DNA of 64,000 nt from Pseudoalteromonas arctica A 37-1-2 (lineage in GTDB: Bacteria > Pseudomonadota > Gammaproteobacteria > Enterobacterales > Alteromonadaceae): NCBI RefSeq assembly GCF_000238395.3, contig NZ_CP011025.1:3224001-3288000 (forward strand), given 5' to 3'. Both the position numbers and the translations under genes were made by a program. Under the pieces are notes generated by a model. It had not been told where the DNA came from. It saw nothing but the letters and a program-made list of their open reading frames with translations, and searched no databases. Numbering within the stretch: position 1 is the stretch's first letter; each line of letters begins with the position of its first letter. Below, in pieces: positions 1 through 9,712 of this stretch.

Positions 1-991
1 TAGTGATTGTCAGCTCTGGGATTTCATCTGGTAACGCTTTTTTCTGAAAACGCTGAATAAAATCATCATGTGCACCTTGTGCATCAGCTTCACTATGAAA
101 ACGAGCAATTAACTCTTTAGCTAGTTCTATTTTAATATCGCGCGGGTTAGTACCTTGCTCAACACGTTCTTTTTGAGCTGCAATTTCTTCAATAGAAAGC
201 GCGCTTAATAAATCGTAATAACGCCACATTAGCACATCACTAATTGACATTATTTTACCAAACATATCGTTTGGCGCATCAGTAATACCAATGTAGTTAC
301 CAAGCGACTTAGACATTTTTTGAACGCCGTCAGTACCTTCAAGTAATGGCATCATTAATACTGTTTGCGGCTTTTGGCCTTCAACTTTTTGTAGCTCACG
401 ACCCATTAGCAAGTTAAAGCGCTGATCAGTACCACCTAGTTCAACATCTGACTCTAGTGCAACCGAATCCCAACCTTGTACCAGTGGATATAAAAACTCA
501 TGAATTGCAATTGGTTGACCGCTGCCGTAACGCTTTTTAAAGTCGTCTCGTTCAAGCATGCGCGCTACTGTTTGGTTAGCAGCAAGTTTTATCATACCTG
601 CAGCGCCTAACTTTTCCATCCAAGTAGAGTTAAATGCAACAGTGGTTTTAGCAGGATCTAGAATTTTGAATACTTGTTCTTTATATGTTTCGGCATTGGC
701 TAGTACGTCTTCGCGAGTAAGTGGTTTACGCGTTACGTTTTTACCTGTTGGGTCACCAATCATGCCAGTAAAGTCACCAATTAAGAAAATAACCTCATGA
801 CCTAAATCCTGAAAGGTTTTCATTTTATTAATTAGTACAGTGTGCCCTAAATGTAAATCAGGGGCTGTAGGATCAAAGCCAGCTTTTATTTTTAGCTTTT
901 TGCCCGACTTTAGTTTTTCAACTAGTTCGTCTTCAATTAATATTTCTTCTGCACCGCGTTTTATCTCTGCTAGAGCGGTTTGTAAATCCAC
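1..991 (-). CDS. tyrS: Tyrosyl-tRNA synthetase, C-terminus cut by window edge
   Basis: Charges tRNA-Tyr with tyrosine in the cytoplasm. About 330 residues are visible on the minus strand; the reading frame runs off base 1. The class I signature appears as DLHLGH around residue 45 and the second signature as KMSKS, coded near 305-320. This HxGH/KMSKS form with the start [13 protein letters not shown] fits the TyrZ-like bacterial branch of about 400 residues. The start is taken as GTG at 989-991 because a GGAG ribosome site lies about nine bases upstream and no ATG fits. It is divergent from the peptidase gene at 1314. Confidence 0.93.
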   Translation of the reverse strand, partial: MDLQTALAEIKRGAEEILIEDELVEKLKSGKKLKIKAGFDPTAPDLHLGHTVLINKMKTFQDLGHEVIFLIGDFTGMIGDPTGKNVTRKPLTREDVLANAETYKEQVFKILDPAKTTVAFNSTWMEKLGAAGMIKLAANQTVARMLERDDFKKRYGSGQPIAIHEFLYPLVQGWDSVALESDVELGGTDQRFNLLMGRELQKVEGQKPQTVLMMPLLEGTDGVQKMSKSLGNYIGITDAPNDMFGKIMSISDVLMWRYYDLLSALSIEEIAAQKERVEQGTNPRDIKIELAKELIARFHSEADAQGAHDDFIQRFQKKALPDEIPELTIT

Positions 992-1313
992 TTTGTGTTA
1001 CTCCAAAATTCTGCCTACGAAGGGGCGGACTAGTTACTTGTAATCACGGTTTAATATAGGTTTAAACCGAATATATATATGTAGCTAACATAACAAATTT
1101 CTACCTAATTAAAATAACTTTTTAAGTTATTAATGCAACTAAACAAAATGAATTGAGTCTTAGTTAGATAGGACGTTAAAAAAGGCTTCTTAACCCTGAT
1201 TTTAGCGTAGTTTAAGGTTAGTTTAAATCTACAAAGCACTAGTATTCGTACATTATTAAGTATATCCTGCAATATTATGTATTTATTATCTTGACAGCAG
1301 AAAAAGGCACGTT
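992..1313. other. Divergent intergenic region tyrS / mepM-like
   Basis: AT-rich stretch between two divergent starts that must hold both promoters. I see no ORF, RNA gene or strong hairpin in it. A TTGACA-like hexamer at 1291-1296 is too close to the ATG at 1314 to be a -35 element for that gene. Confidence 0.5.
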
Positions 1314-2627
1314 ATGGTTCACGTGGTTAACACTCTCCCAAAAAAACACAAATTGCTTATTTTAGGTTTAGTTTCTGCTATTGCCGGCTTGGCATTTCTT
1401 CCTTCTGAAAAAGCGACTGCTTCTAAAGACAATAATGCAGATGCATTAGAGATAGGCAAGCGCTATGAGTTACAAGTTAAAGTTGATGACAACGAAAAAT
1501 TAACTGAGTTAAATTCAGAGCAAGCAGCAGAAAAATTACCAGAATACGACTTTGTCGATCATAAAGTTAAAAATGGCGACAATTTAGCAATTATCTTCAA
1601 ACGTGCTGGTTTTTCAGCTCAAACGCTCCATAAACTAATTAACACTAACGCAGAAACGCGCAAGCTAACTAAAATTCACCCCGGTGAAATACTTAGCTTT
1701 GCGACAGCTGAAGATGGCTCTTTGGCTCAACTGCGCTATGTGATTTCAAAAACCGATACTTTATTTGTTACCTTAAATGAAGAAGGTAACTACGATACAG
1801 CTATTGATAGTAAAGAAATTGAAACGCTAACCAAAACCGCTGGCGGCGAAATATCTAACAACTTTTGGACTTCAGCAATAGCGGCAGGTTTAAGCGAACG
1901 TCAAATAATGAACTTTGCTGACATATTTGGTTGGGATGTTGATTTTGCAAACGACATTCGTAAAGGCGATGTGTTTGGCTTAATTTACGAGTCTCATTAT
2001 GTTGATGGCGAGTTTATTGGTACCGGTAAAATTATTGCCGCTGAATTTGTAAACCAAGGTCAGCGCTTTGCAGCGATTCGCCATACCGACGGCAATTTTT
2101 ATACGCCTGAAGGGCGTAGCATGAAAAAAGCATTTTTACGTGCACCTGTAAGCTTTAAATATATTAGTTCGAGCTTTAATCCTCGTCGCTTACACCCAGT
2201 TACTGGGCAAGTTAGAGCGCACCGTGGTATCGACTTTGCGGCACGCACTGGCACACCGGTGGTTGCATCAGGTAACGGTAAGGTAGTTAAAGCGGGTTAC
2301 AGCAAGTACAACGGTAACTACGTATTTATTAGCCATGGCACACAATATGTAACTAAGTACTTACACCTAAATAAGAAACTAGTTAAAACGGGCCAAAAAG
2401 TTAAACAGGGCCAACAAATTGGTACTGTAGGTTCTACGGGTCGTGTTACTGGCGCGCATTTACACTATGAATTTTTAGTAAATGGCGTTCACCGTAATCC
2501 TAAAACAGTAAAACTTCCTAAGTCAGAGCCACTACCTCGCTCAGAACTTGCTAAGTTTAAACCGATTGCAGATAACTTTATTGCCCAACTTGAGCGCAAT
2601 CGCGAGCTACAGTTAGCACTTAAATAA
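1314..2627 (+). CDS. mepM: M23 family murein DD-endopeptidase, MepM-like
   Basis: Predicted periplasmic zinc endopeptidase that cuts peptide cross-links so new murein can be inserted. The 437 residues begin with a short basic stretch and one hydrophobic segment (about residues 14-30), a likely membrane anchor or uncleaved signal. A LysM/OapA-like binding region follows (about 75-130) and the C-terminal third is the lysostaphin-type domain. The metal ligands are visible as HRGIDF (His and Asp) and AHLHYE (HxH). Length and order match E. coli MepM (YebA, about 440 residues). It is divergent from tyrS and closed by a strong terminator. Family assignment is secure; the mepM symbol is by analogy. 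Confidence 0.85.
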   Translation: MVHVVNTLPKKHKLLILGLVSAIAGLAFLPSEKATASKDNNADALEIGKRYELQVKVDDNEKLTELNSEQAAEKLPEYDFVDHKVKNGDNLAIIFKRAGFSAQTLHKLINTNAETRKLTKIHPGEILSFATAEDGSLAQLRYVISKTDTLFVTLNEEGNYDTAIDSKEIETLTKTAGGEISNNFWTSAIAAGLSERQIMNFADIFGWDVDFANDIRKGDVFGLIYESHYVDGEFIGTGKIIAAEFVNQGQRFAAIRHTDGNFYTPEGRSMKKAFLRAPVSFKYISSSFNPRRLHPVTGQVRAHRGIDFAARTGTPVVASGNGKVVKAGYSKYNGNYVFISHGTQYVTKYLHLNKKLVKTGQKVKQGQQIGTVGSTGRVTGAHLHYEFLVNGVHRNPKTVKLPKSEPLPRSELAKFKPIADNFIAQLERNRELQLALK

Positions 2628-2645
2628 AGTTTATTAATAAACATT

Positions 2646-2684
2646 AAAAAAGCCTTTGCAGGTTAAACCTGCAAAGGCTTTTTT
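2646..2684 (+). terminator. Bidirectional intrinsic terminator
   Basis: A 13-bp perfect stem (2651-2663 with 2667-2679), 3-base loop, preceded by A6 and followed by T6. It ends the mepM-like transcript and can also serve the minus-strand unit ending at 2710. Confidence 0.93.
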
Positions 2685-2709
2685 GTATACGCTAAAAACC
2701 ATTAATACA

Positions 2710-2886
2710 TTAATACATTAATACATAAATGAGCTGAATCACTAAGGACACCATCACTAATGGCCAAATATATTTGCTGTATTTGGTTGCACCGTTGAGC
2801 CCTATTTTACTTTGATATTTTTCAAGCAGTGGAATAAGTATCGCTAGCGCGACAAACAAACCAATTAAAATAACGAATATATTCAT
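2710..2886 (-). CDS. 58-residue predicted membrane peptide
   Basis: A short ORF starting MNIFVILIGL and ending at TAA 2710-2712. It codes for two hydrophobic segments (about residues 3-21 and 40-57) joined by a polar, lysine-containing turn, as expected for a small inner-membrane protein. The ATG lies 13 bases after the stop of the aldo/keto reductase gene, with a GTAGGG-like ribosome site nine bases upstream, so it is probably the second gene of that operon. I do not recognise a family. It could be chance, but the clean two-helix pattern and the spacing argue for a real gene. Confidence 0.5.
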   Translation of the reverse strand: MNIFVILIGLFVALAILIPLLEKYQSKIGLNGATKYSKYIWPLVMVSLVIQLIYVLMY

Positions 2887-2899
2887 ATCAATGCCCTAC

Positions 2900-3871
2900 T
2901 TATGGTAGCTCATGGCCTTTAGCGCTTACATAAAGTGCATACCAATGCTCACGAGTTAGTTGTACGTTTACAGCATCACAAGAGGCTTTAATACGCTTGG
3001 CATTAGTTGTTCCAATAATAGGCTGAATAGATGCGGGATGGCGCAGTAACCATGCAATAACAATAGCCTCAGCAGACGTATTATAAAGTGCAGCCAGCTT
3101 ATTAACTAAAAGACTGGTGTTTATATCAGCCTGCGATGCGTTTGATAAATCACTGCCGCTGTATAATCCTTGGCATAAACTGCCCCAGCTTTGAATTTGA
3201 ATTTCAAAATGGCGACAATACTCAATACTACCGGGCGTAAAATTAAGATCCTTACCGTCACTATTACCGGCATATACACCCTCATCAACAAACTGATGTT
3301 TTTGTAAACTTGCCTCAATTTGATTAGCCACAATCGGCATATCAAGCGCATGCTGTAAAAAATTCATTTGATGTTGCTGCATATTCGATACTGCAAAATT
3401 GCGCACTTTACCGCTTTCTTTTAAGCAACTAAATATACGAGCAATTTCGTTAACTTCCATGAGTGGATCAGGACGATGTAGCATAAGTACGTCTAAATAG
3501 TCTGTATTTAATCGCTTCAAGGATGCTTCAACTGATTGCTCAATCCACTTTGATGAAAAATCATAGCGCTTTGGCCCTAAGTCATCTTCAAAACGAATCC
3601 CACACTTAGATTGAATATACATGTGCTCTCTAAGCTCTGGTCGCTCACTTAATGCTTTACCAAAAACCTGCTCCGCTTTACCAAAAGTATAAATATCAGC
3701 ATGGTCAAAAAAGTTAATGCCACCTTCAATAGCGTTATCTATGCATTCATGAGTTTGCTTAACATGTGCATCAGTGATTGCGTCTTTATTCCAACCGCCG
3801 CCCAGACCCATGCATCCGAATACAAGTTTACTAACATGAGGTAAGTGCTTTGCTAAAGGTGTGTGAAGCAT
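2900..3871 (-). CDS. Aldo/keto reductase, YdhF-like
   Basis: NAD(P)H-dependent oxidoreductase of the TIM-barrel aldo/keto reductase superfamily; substrate unknown. The 323 residues show the catalytic tetrad pattern: Asp and Tyr in FDHADIYTFG (about 55-64), Lys in IQSKCGI and His in LMLHRPDPLM, the last close to the YdhF sequence LLIHRPDPLM. Cofactor-binding segments GSL and IIGTTNAKRI follow near the C-terminus. Probably cotranscribed with the 58-residue membrane peptide downstream. Confidence 0.85.
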   Translation of the reverse strand: MLHTPLAKHLPHVSKLVFGCMGLGGGWNKDAITDAHVKQTHECIDNAIEGGINFFDHADIYTFGKAEQVFGKALSERPELREHMYIQSKCGIRFEDDLGPKRYDFSSKWIEQSVEASLKRLNTDYLDVLMLHRPDPLMEVNEIARIFSCLKESGKVRNFAVSNMQQHQMNFLQHALDMPIVANQIEASLQKHQFVDEGVYAGNSDGKDLNFTPGSIEYCRHFEIQIQSWGSLCQGLYSGSDLSNASQADINTSLLVNKLAALYNTSAEAIVIAWLLRHPASIQPIIGTTNAKRIKASCDAVNVQLTREHWYALYVSAKGHELP

Positions 3872-3957
3872 GATAACTATCCTTAAAATTTTGAAGAGCT
3901 GTTACTGTAAACAAAAAGCGCTGAACAAGAAACTATTTAGCGGTGAACAAATTAAGA

Positions 3958-3985
3958 ACAAAAAAAAAGCGCAGTAAACTGCGCT
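3958..3985 (-). terminator. Intrinsic terminator of oadGAB
   Basis: An 8-bp perfect stem (3968-3975 with 3978-3985), 2-base loop. On the minus strand it is followed by a run of Ts (complement of the A tract 3958-3968). It lies about 30 bases after the oadB stop. Confidence 0.88.
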
Positions 3986-4014
3986 AAATCATTTATTAAC
4001 TACCACGTTAATTA

Positions 4015-5145
4015 TTAGCCAACAAGTGCTAATAAAATACCCGCAGCAACTGCACTACCAAGTACACCCGCTACGTTGGGTCCCATAGCATGCATAAGTA
4101 AAAAGTTATGTGGGTTACTTTCAAGGCCAACTTTATTAACTACTCGTGCCGCCATTGGCACAGCCGATACACCTGCCGCTCCAATTAATGGGTTTATAGG
4201 TGTTTTAGATATGCGGTTAAGTCCTTTTGCCATAAATACGCCAGATGCCGTACCAATTGCAAAAGCCAGTGCGCCAAGCACTAAAATACCAATCGTCTCA
4301 ACAGTTAAAAACTTATCTGCAGCAAGCTTTGAACCTACAGCTAAACCTAAAAATATAGTTGTAACATTGATGATTTCGTTTTGAGCACTGTTACTTAATC
4401 TATCAACAACACCCGACTCTCGCATTAAGTTACCTAAACAAAACATACCTACAAGCGGTATAGCAGCCGGTAAAAACATAGCCGTTAAACTAAGCACCAT
4501 AAGAGGGAAAATAATCTTTTCCTTTTTAGATACTTTGCGAAGCTCTGGCATCTTAATTTTACGTTCTTCTGGGGTTGTTAACGCACGCATAATTGGCGGT
4601 TGAATAATTGGCACAAGAGCCATGTATGAATATGCTGCTACCGCTATTGCACCAAGTAAATCAGGAGCCAGTTTTGACGCTAAAAATATTGCAGTCGGTC
4701 CATCTGCACCACCAATAATGGCAATAGCCGATGCGTCCTGTAGAGTAAACTCAAAACCTGGCACATAGTTAAGTAATATAGCGCCAAACAATGTAGCAAA
4801 AATACCAAACTGTGCAGCCGCACCTAATAACAACATACGTGGGTTTGCAATAAGCGCGCTGAAGTCGGTCAGCGCCCCTACTCCCATAAATATTAATAAC
4901 GGAAAAATCCCCGTATCAATACCCACGTAATAAACGTAATACAATAGCCCACCTGGGTCTGACAAACCTGCCACTGGTACATTTGTTAAAATTGCACCAA
5001 AACCAATTGGTAATAGTAATAATGGTTCAAAACCTTTAGCTATCGCTAAAAACAGTAATAAACACCCTACCGCAATCATAATTAACGATGGGATTGTAAA
5101 GTTAGCAATGCCAGTAGCATTCCAGAGGTTTAAAATACCTTCCAT
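4015..5145 (-). CDS. oadB: Oxaloacetate decarboxylase beta chain, Na+-pumping membrane subunit
   Basis: Integral membrane subunit that decarboxylates carboxybiotin and uses the energy to export Na+. The 376 residues contain about nine or more hydrophobic segments. The hallmark GGADGPT loop carrying the conserved aspartate is present (about residue 145), and the C-terminal helix set with PMAARVV and [14 protein letters not shown] carries the conserved Asn/Ser/Met residues of the pump. Last gene of oadG-oadA-oadB, 13 bases after oadA, and followed by a terminator. Confidence 0.95.
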   Translation of the reverse strand: MEGILNLWNATGIANFTIPSLIMIAVGCLLLFLAIAKGFEPLLLLPIGFGAILTNVPVAGLSDPGGLLYYVYYVGIDTGIFPLLIFMGVGALTDFSALIANPRMLLLGAAAQFGIFATLFGAILLNYVPGFEFTLQDASAIAIIGGADGPTAIFLASKLAPDLLGAIAVAAYSYMALVPIIQPPIMRALTTPEERKIKMPELRKVSKKEKIIFPLMVLSLTAMFLPAAIPLVGMFCLGNLMRESGVVDRLSNSAQNEIINVTTIFLGLAVGSKLAADKFLTVETIGILVLGALAFAIGTASGVFMAKGLNRISKTPINPLIGAAGVSAVPMAARVVNKVGLESNPHNFLLMHAMGPNVAGVLGSAVAAGILLALVG

Positions 5146-5158
5146 CCTCTATTTACTC

Positions 5159-6940
5159 CTAAGCTAATGCAATCATAGCGTCGCCGGTAGTTACAGCATC
5201 GCCTTCACCAACTAACACTTCAGCAATTGTTCCGGTATGCGTAGCGCGTATTTCAGTTTCCATTTTCATGGCTTCCATAATAATCACTACATCACCTTCG
5301 TTAACAACTTGCCCAGCTTTTACCTTAATCTTAAAAATATTACCGGCTAAAGGTGCGTTAAGGGTTTCACCTGATGCAACTGAAGCAGATTGAGGAATGT
5401 GCTCAGAGTCTTTTAATGTTACCTCTTTTAGCTCACCACCTTGCGCCACTACTACGTCGTAAACTTTACCATCTACTTTTACGCTGTATTGCTCAGCTTT
5501 AACGCTACTATTATTTGATCCCGATTTTGGTGCTGCCTTATTGCTCTTATCTTCAACGGTAGGAATAGGCTCAAATGCATCAGGGTTATTACGATTTTTA
5601 ATAAATTTCAAACCAACCTGCGGAAACAATGCATAAGTTAGTACGTCATCAATTTGCTCATCAGCAAGTGTTAAACCTTGCTCTTGCGCTTCTTTTAATA
5701 ACTCAGCTTCAAGCGTTGCAAGCTCTGGTGCAATGTTATCTGCAGGGCGACAAGTAATAACCTCTGCTCCATCAAGCACACGCTCTTGTAGCTCTTTATT
5801 CATTGGTGCTGGTGTTAAGCCATATTCACCTTTTAATACGCCAGCAGTTTCTTTAGTAATTGTTTTATAACGCTCACCCGTTAGCACGTTAAGTACTGCT
5901 TGAGTACCTACGATTTGCGACGTAGGTGTTACTAAAGGTAAAAAGCCAAGATCTTCACGTACACGTGGGATCTCAAGTAAAACTTCATTAAGCTTATCTG
6001 CCGCGCCTTGCTCTTTAAGTTGGTTTTCCATGTTTGTAAGCATGCCACCAGGTACTTGAGCTAGTAAAATACGACCATCAACCCCTTTTAAGCTACCTTC
6101 AAATGCCGCATATTTTTTACGTACATCTCTAAAGTAAGCAGCAATTTCTTCTAGATGGTTTAAATCAAGGTCAGTATCGCGCTCAGTTCCTTCAACTATC
6201 GATACAATAGTTTCAGTTGCTGTGTGTCCGTAAGTCATACTCATAGATGAAATAGCGGTATCAAGCATATCAATGCCTGCATCAATCGCTTTTTGATAAG
6301 TCGCAGTACTTAAACCAGTTGTAGCGTGGCACTGCATAGCAATAGGAACCGACACGGTTTCTTTAAGTGCTTTAATTAGTTTTTCAGCATCGTACGGCTT
6401 TAATAAACCCGCCATATCTTTAATACAAATTGAGTGACAGCCTAAATCTTCTAATTGCTTAGCAAGAGTCAGCCACATATCAAGCGTATGAACAGGACTT
6501 ACTGTGTACGAAATAGTACCTTGAGCATGCGCGCCTACTTTTATAGCCGCTTTAATCGCTGTTTCTAGGTTACGTACATCGTTCATTGCATCGAAAATAC
6601 GAAATACGTCAACGCCATTTTTATGTGCGCGTTCTACAAACTTTTCAACTACATCATCAGCGTAATGGCGGTAGCCTAATAGGTTTTGACCGCGTAATAG
6701 CATTTGCTGTTTAGTATTAGGCATCGCTTTTTTAAGCGCACGAATACGCTCCCAAGGATCTTCGCCTAAATAACGAATACACGAATCAAATGTAGCACCG
6801 CCCCACGATTCAATAGACCAATAACCTGCATCATCTAGCTTGCTAGCAATAGGTAGCATATCGTCTAGGCGCATACGTGTTGCGAGCAATGATTGGTGCG
6901 CATCGCGTAATACCAATTCTGTTAATTTTAATTTAGCCAT
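5159..6940 (-). CDS. oadA: Oxaloacetate decarboxylase alpha chain, biotin carrier
   Basis: Soluble carboxyltransferase that moves CO2 from oxaloacetate to biotin. The 593 residues comprise an N-terminal HMGL-like TIM barrel (starting [16 protein letters not shown], about residues 1-280), a conserved carboxylase domain (about 290-460), a Ser/Asn/Lys-rich linker, and a C-terminal biotinyl domain with the attachment motif EAMKMETEI (Lys in AMKM). Length matches Klebsiella and Vibrio OadA. It sits 11 bases after oadG. Confidence 0.97.
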   Translation of the reverse strand: MAKLKLTELVLRDAHQSLLATRMRLDDMLPIASKLDDAGYWSIESWGGATFDSCIRYLGEDPWERIRALKKAMPNTKQQMLLRGQNLLGYRHYADDVVEKFVERAHKNGVDVFRIFDAMNDVRNLETAIKAAIKVGAHAQGTISYTVSPVHTLDMWLTLAKQLEDLGCHSICIKDMAGLLKPYDAEKLIKALKETVSVPIAMQCHATTGLSTATYQKAIDAGIDMLDTAISSMSMTYGHTATETIVSIVEGTERDTDLDLNHLEEIAAYFRDVRKKYAAFEGSLKGVDGRILLAQVPGGMLTNMENQLKEQGAADKLNEVLLEIPRVREDLGFLPLVTPTSQIVGTQAVLNVLTGERYKTITKETAGVLKGEYGLTPAPMNKELQERVLDGAEVITCRPADNIAPELATLEAELLKEAQEQGLTLADEQIDDVLTYALFPQVGLKFIKNRNNPDAFEPIPTVEDKSNKAAPKSGSNNSSVKAEQYSVKVDGKVYDVVVAQGGELKEVTLKDSEHIPQSASVASGETLNAPLAGNIFKIKVKAGQVVNEGDVVIIMEAMKMETEIRATHTGTIAEVLVGEGDAVTTGDAMIALA

Positions 6941-6951
6941 GTGTGTGCCCC

Positions 6952-7194
6952 TTATTTATTATTTGATTTGTACTGAGCAATGGCAGCACTAATAGCAGCG
7001 ATGTGCTCATTAGGCACACCTTGAGATTTAAAAGACGGTGATTTAGCTGGTGATGCCTCTGGTTCGCTATAGCGCGTCACCAAATTAGACATAAGCGTTA
7101 CTGCACCAATTAATATCGACAGAAATACAAACACCCCAACCATACCAGTTAGCATTAAGCTACCAGCCGTTGTGAGTAGAGCACCTATATCCAT
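6952..7194 (-). CDS. oadG: Oxaloacetate decarboxylase gamma chain
   Basis: An 80-residue subunit that assembles alpha and beta chains at the membrane. It has a single hydrophobic helix (about residues 10-36) and a polar C-terminal tail ending in a lysine-rich stretch. First gene of the operon, with a very strong AAGGGGGAG ribosome site five bases before the ATG. Assignment rests mostly on position before oadA and topology, because the gamma chain is poorly conserved. Confidence 0.9.
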   Translation of the reverse strand: MDIGALLTTAGSLMLTGMVGVFVFLSILIGAVTLMSNLVTRYSEPEASPAKSPSFKSQGVPNEHIAAISAAIAQYKSNNK

Positions 7195-7713
7195 TTTTCT
7201 CCCCCTTGAAACCCATATCGAAAATAAAAAATCGATTTAATTAAATATTTATTCACTGGATAATAACAAAACTAGTCGCTTTGTCTACATCTTGTAAATT
7301 GGTAAAACCAATTAAACTATAAACAACATAACACTCAACAAATTTACATGCCATAACCCAGCAATCATGCGCCCTACAATACATACAGAAAATAACGACT
7401 ATAGCTAATAGTTATATGGAAGTTGTTAATTAACTATTCAACTTAATAAAAATAACCGCCAAATTTTATAATAAGTACAAAAACACACATCAATTGTTAA
7501 TTGGTCTTACCAAAAACATTATTTTTAGTGAATATTTACCGGTAACTTGTAACAGTGTGAATAACTTACATAACAAAGCGTAAAAATTACTAACTAACTA
7601 ATAACTAAAAACACAGTTAAAAACCATAACTACATGATATAAAACAAAAATAAACTTTGGCATATAACTGGCATTAGTTATTGTGAGCAAATTTGATAAC
7701 CAAGGAGAAAACA
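7195..7713. other. Divergent regulatory region oadG / DUF1328 gene
   Basis: About 520 bases of AT-rich sequence between two divergent starts. I see no convincing coding ORF; the short ORFs inside it are shadows. It must hold the oadGAB promoter on the minus strand and the promoter of the small envelope genes on the plus strand. Confidence 0.6.
7658..7673 (+). promoter_or_regulatory. Candidate sigma-54 (-24/-12) promoter
   Basis: TGGCA at 7658-7662 and TGGCA at 7669-7673 put GG and GC eleven bases apart as in the RpoN consensus TGGCAcgN4TtGCa; three consensus positions are missed. The predicted start near 7684 leaves a 30-base leader before the ATG at 7714. A chance match cannot be excluded. 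Confidence 0.3.
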
Positions 7714-7887
7714 ATGTTACGCTGGACAATTACATTTTTAGTTATTGCTTTAATCGCTGCAGTGTTAGGTTTTGGTGGCATCGCAGGTGCCGCAGCTGGT
7801 ATAGCAAAAATTATATTTTTTATATTTTTAGTACTTTTAGTGATCTCATTAGTTTCAGGTGCACTACGTGGTAAATCACCCAGGTAG
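7714..7887 (+). CDS. DUF1328 (UPF0391) small membrane protein, YtjA-like
   Basis: A 57-residue protein, [10 protein letters not shown] onward, with two hydrophobic helices separated by a Gly/Ala-rich turn ([14 protein letters not shown]), exactly the DUF1328 pattern; function unknown. An upstream in-frame ATG at 7693 exists, but ATG 7714 is preferred because AAGGAG lies at 7702-7707 and the family starts with MLRW. Followed by a small lipoprotein gene, probably in the same transcript. Confidence 0.9.
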   Translation: MLRWTITFLVIALIAAVLGFGGIAGAAAGIAKIIFFIFLVLLVISLVSGALRGKSPR

Positions 7888-7945
7888 ATAAAGCATTCAA
7901 CTAACAAACACTAAAATTTAATTAATACTTACAAGGAATTACATT

Positions 7946-8137
7946 ATGAATTCAACAACTGTAAAAGCAGCACTAATCGGTCTATTCGCAAGTTTCTTCA
8001 TCATGGGTTGTGAAGACAATCATGCAGAAGACGCAGGCGAACGTATTGACGAAGCAGTAACTGACGTGCAAAACAAAGTAGAAGATGCATGTGAAAATGT
8101 TAAAGAAGGCGTAAACGCTGAAGAAACTAACTGTTAA
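7946..8137 (+). CDS. Small acidic predicted lipoprotein
   Basis: A 63-residue protein with a signal peptide and lipobox ending FIMGC (Cys at about residue 22). The mature part is acidic with an amphipathic heptad-like run of Ala, Val, Asp and Glu, resembling small envelope-stress lipoproteins paired with DUF1328 genes. It has AAGGAAT as ribosome site. No function is known to me. Its terminator, just downstream, is interrupted by an insertion sequence. Confidence 0.75.
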   Translation: MNSTTVKAALIGLFASFFIMGCEDNHAEDAGERIDEAVTDVQNKVEDACENVKEGVNAEETNC

Positions 8138-8170
8138 TTCTTCTTGTATCGCTAAAAAACGGCCTTAGGG

Positions 8171-9605
8171 CTAACACCATTCAGTTAAGCATGCTTTGAC
8201 TTAATGGTGTACCGAGTTTTTGAAATTCGAACGGTCCTACTTTTGGGCCGTTTTCTTTTTTCTGGAAGAATATAACGTTTCACTCGTTCTCGCATTGCCC
8301 TTAATTTCTTTGGAATTGAACCTGGCGAAGCGATGGCACACCAGAGTATTTCATCCTGTATATCCCGCAAAGCCATGACAAAACTAATTCTCAGCGGGGA
8401 GACTTTAGCCTCTTTGGCTATTCGACTTATCTCTACTCGAATTAAATTGTAGGCTAGCAATATACCCCATAGCTCTTGATTGACTCCATCCATAGTCTGA
8501 CTACGCAAAAGAATACTATCCTCAAGCATCTGGTGTTTTATTTCTCCATAGCTATTTTCAATTTCCCAGCGCTCGAAATAGACATCAAGAATGGCCTGTG
8601 CACCAAAAGCCTGTTTATCATCCAAAGAGCACAGCAGACCTTTTATTTTTCCAGGCCCCATTGGCTCAGGATAAAGAACCAGTCTGGCCTGCCAGCACTC
8701 AGGAAGCGAAGGGTCTTGTTTTCTGGCATGCGCAGATACACTCATTTCTACTTTGAAGTCATGCTCAGAGTAAGATTCAATGACGGTGTATTGCGTGTTG
8801 CTTTTAATCGGGACCATCCAGTGCGACTGTGGGTGTTGCTTACGCCAATTAATCAGTAGCTCAGCGCTGAGATAACATCGGTCAAAAATAGTTAGACTGT
8901 TATCACTTACATGACTAAATAACTGCTTTGCGTAGTTCACCTCACCTTGATAACTGGGCCCGAAGGCAACGTGGTGTATCAACCGGCTACGCAAGGAGCT
9001 TAAGGCGCATAGGCGTACAATAGGATATTCTGTATGACGGTTTTTACTGTGCTTAATATAGTGAAAGTGCTCAGCAAGAGCAGGTGTATCAGGTGCACGA
9101 AATTGCGTTCCATCGACAGAAAATAACCGGAGTCCATACCACGTATCATCAGCATCTTCTTCTTGTGTCCAATGGGCCGCACATAGGTGAAATAAGGCTT
9201 GGAGGGGGTCGCTACTCAGGCGCTGTCTCGCTTGAGGAATAGCACTTGGAGCAACCGTATCGCCCAGGGTATCAGTGAGTGTTAAATCTAACTTCTCAAC
9301 AACGTCACTAATAGAGCGGTCGCGAAAAAGACCCATTGCAATGATAAGCCAGACGACAAGCTCAGCAGGTAACTTACGTTTGCGAATACTTGCTTTATCG
9401 GTCTGCTCGAGCACATTAGAAATCCACTCAAGAGGGATATGTTTCTGAAATGTAGATAAAGAGTCAGGAGTGGCGAATATATCCGTATCAAGTAACCAAT
9501 GACTAAGCATAAAAATACCCTCATAATCAAAAGATGATAAGGGTATTGTGAAGCAACCAAAAGATCGATCAACCGATCAAAAATACCTTAACTGATCGGT
9601 GTTAG
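8171..9605 (-). mobile_element. IS4-family insertion sequence, complete, with 8-bp target duplication
   Basis: A 1435-bp element bounded by imperfect terminal inverted repeats: CTAACACC at 8171 and its complement ending at 9605, matching at 17 of 19 positions over the outer ends. CCTTAGGG is duplicated at 8163-8170 and 9606-9613. The boundary could shift by one base because G/C flanks extend the repeat. One intact transposase fills it. Clean ends and intact ORF suggest recent, possibly active, transposition. Confidence 0.9.
8185..9510 (-). CDS. IS4-family DDE transposase
   Basis: A 441-residue transposase. The IS4-type N-terminal domain comes first (about residues 20-110), followed by the DDE catalytic core: first Asp in LFSVDGTQF, second Asp in LTIFDRCYL, and the family YREK signature in YFERWEIENSYGEIK, with Y-2-R-3-E-6-K spacing intact. 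The C-terminus is basic. The frame is unbroken. Confidence 0.95.
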   Translation of the reverse strand: MLSHWLLDTDIFATPDSLSTFQKHIPLEWISNVLEQTDKASIRKRKLPAELVVWLIIAMGLFRDRSISDVVEKLDLTLTDTLGDTVAPSAIPQARQRLSSDPLQALFHLCAAHWTQEEDADDTWYGLRLFSVDGTQFRAPDTPALAEHFHYIKHSKNRHTEYPIVRLCALSSLRSRLIHHVAFGPSYQGEVNYAKQLFSHVSDNSLTIFDRCYLSAELLINWRKQHPQSHWMVPIKSNTQYTVIESYSEHDFKVEMSVSAHARKQDPSLPECWQARLVLYPEPMGPGKIKGLLCSLDDKQAFGAQAILDVYFERWEIENSYGEIKHQMLEDSILLRSQTMDGVNQELWGILLAYNLIRVEISRIAKEAKVSPLRISFVMALRDIQDEILWCAIASPGSIPKKLRAMRERVKRYILPEKRKRPKSRTVRISKTRYTIKSKHA

Positions 9606-9712
9606 CCTTAGGGCCGTTTTTTTGTGCCTGTAATAAAATCACTGACTATAAAGCTGCTCATTTAGCGGTTAGCTTGTTAAAATAAAAAAAACGATATTTA
9701 AAGCAAGGCAAT

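Larger units (their letters stand above)
8154..9623 (+). terminator. Intrinsic terminator split by IS4 insertion
   Basis: The left arm AAAAAACGGCC (8154-8164) and right arm GGCCG plus T7 (9612-9623) make one terminator hairpin once the element 8171-9605 and one target copy are removed. It belonged to the lipoprotein transcript. The insertion is in the loop, so the arms are now 1.4 kb apart. Confidence 0.8.

Noticed and set aside
1291..1313. TTGACA as -35 element of the mepM-like gene
   Set aside because: Only 17 bases separate it from the start codon, leaving no room for -10 and leader.
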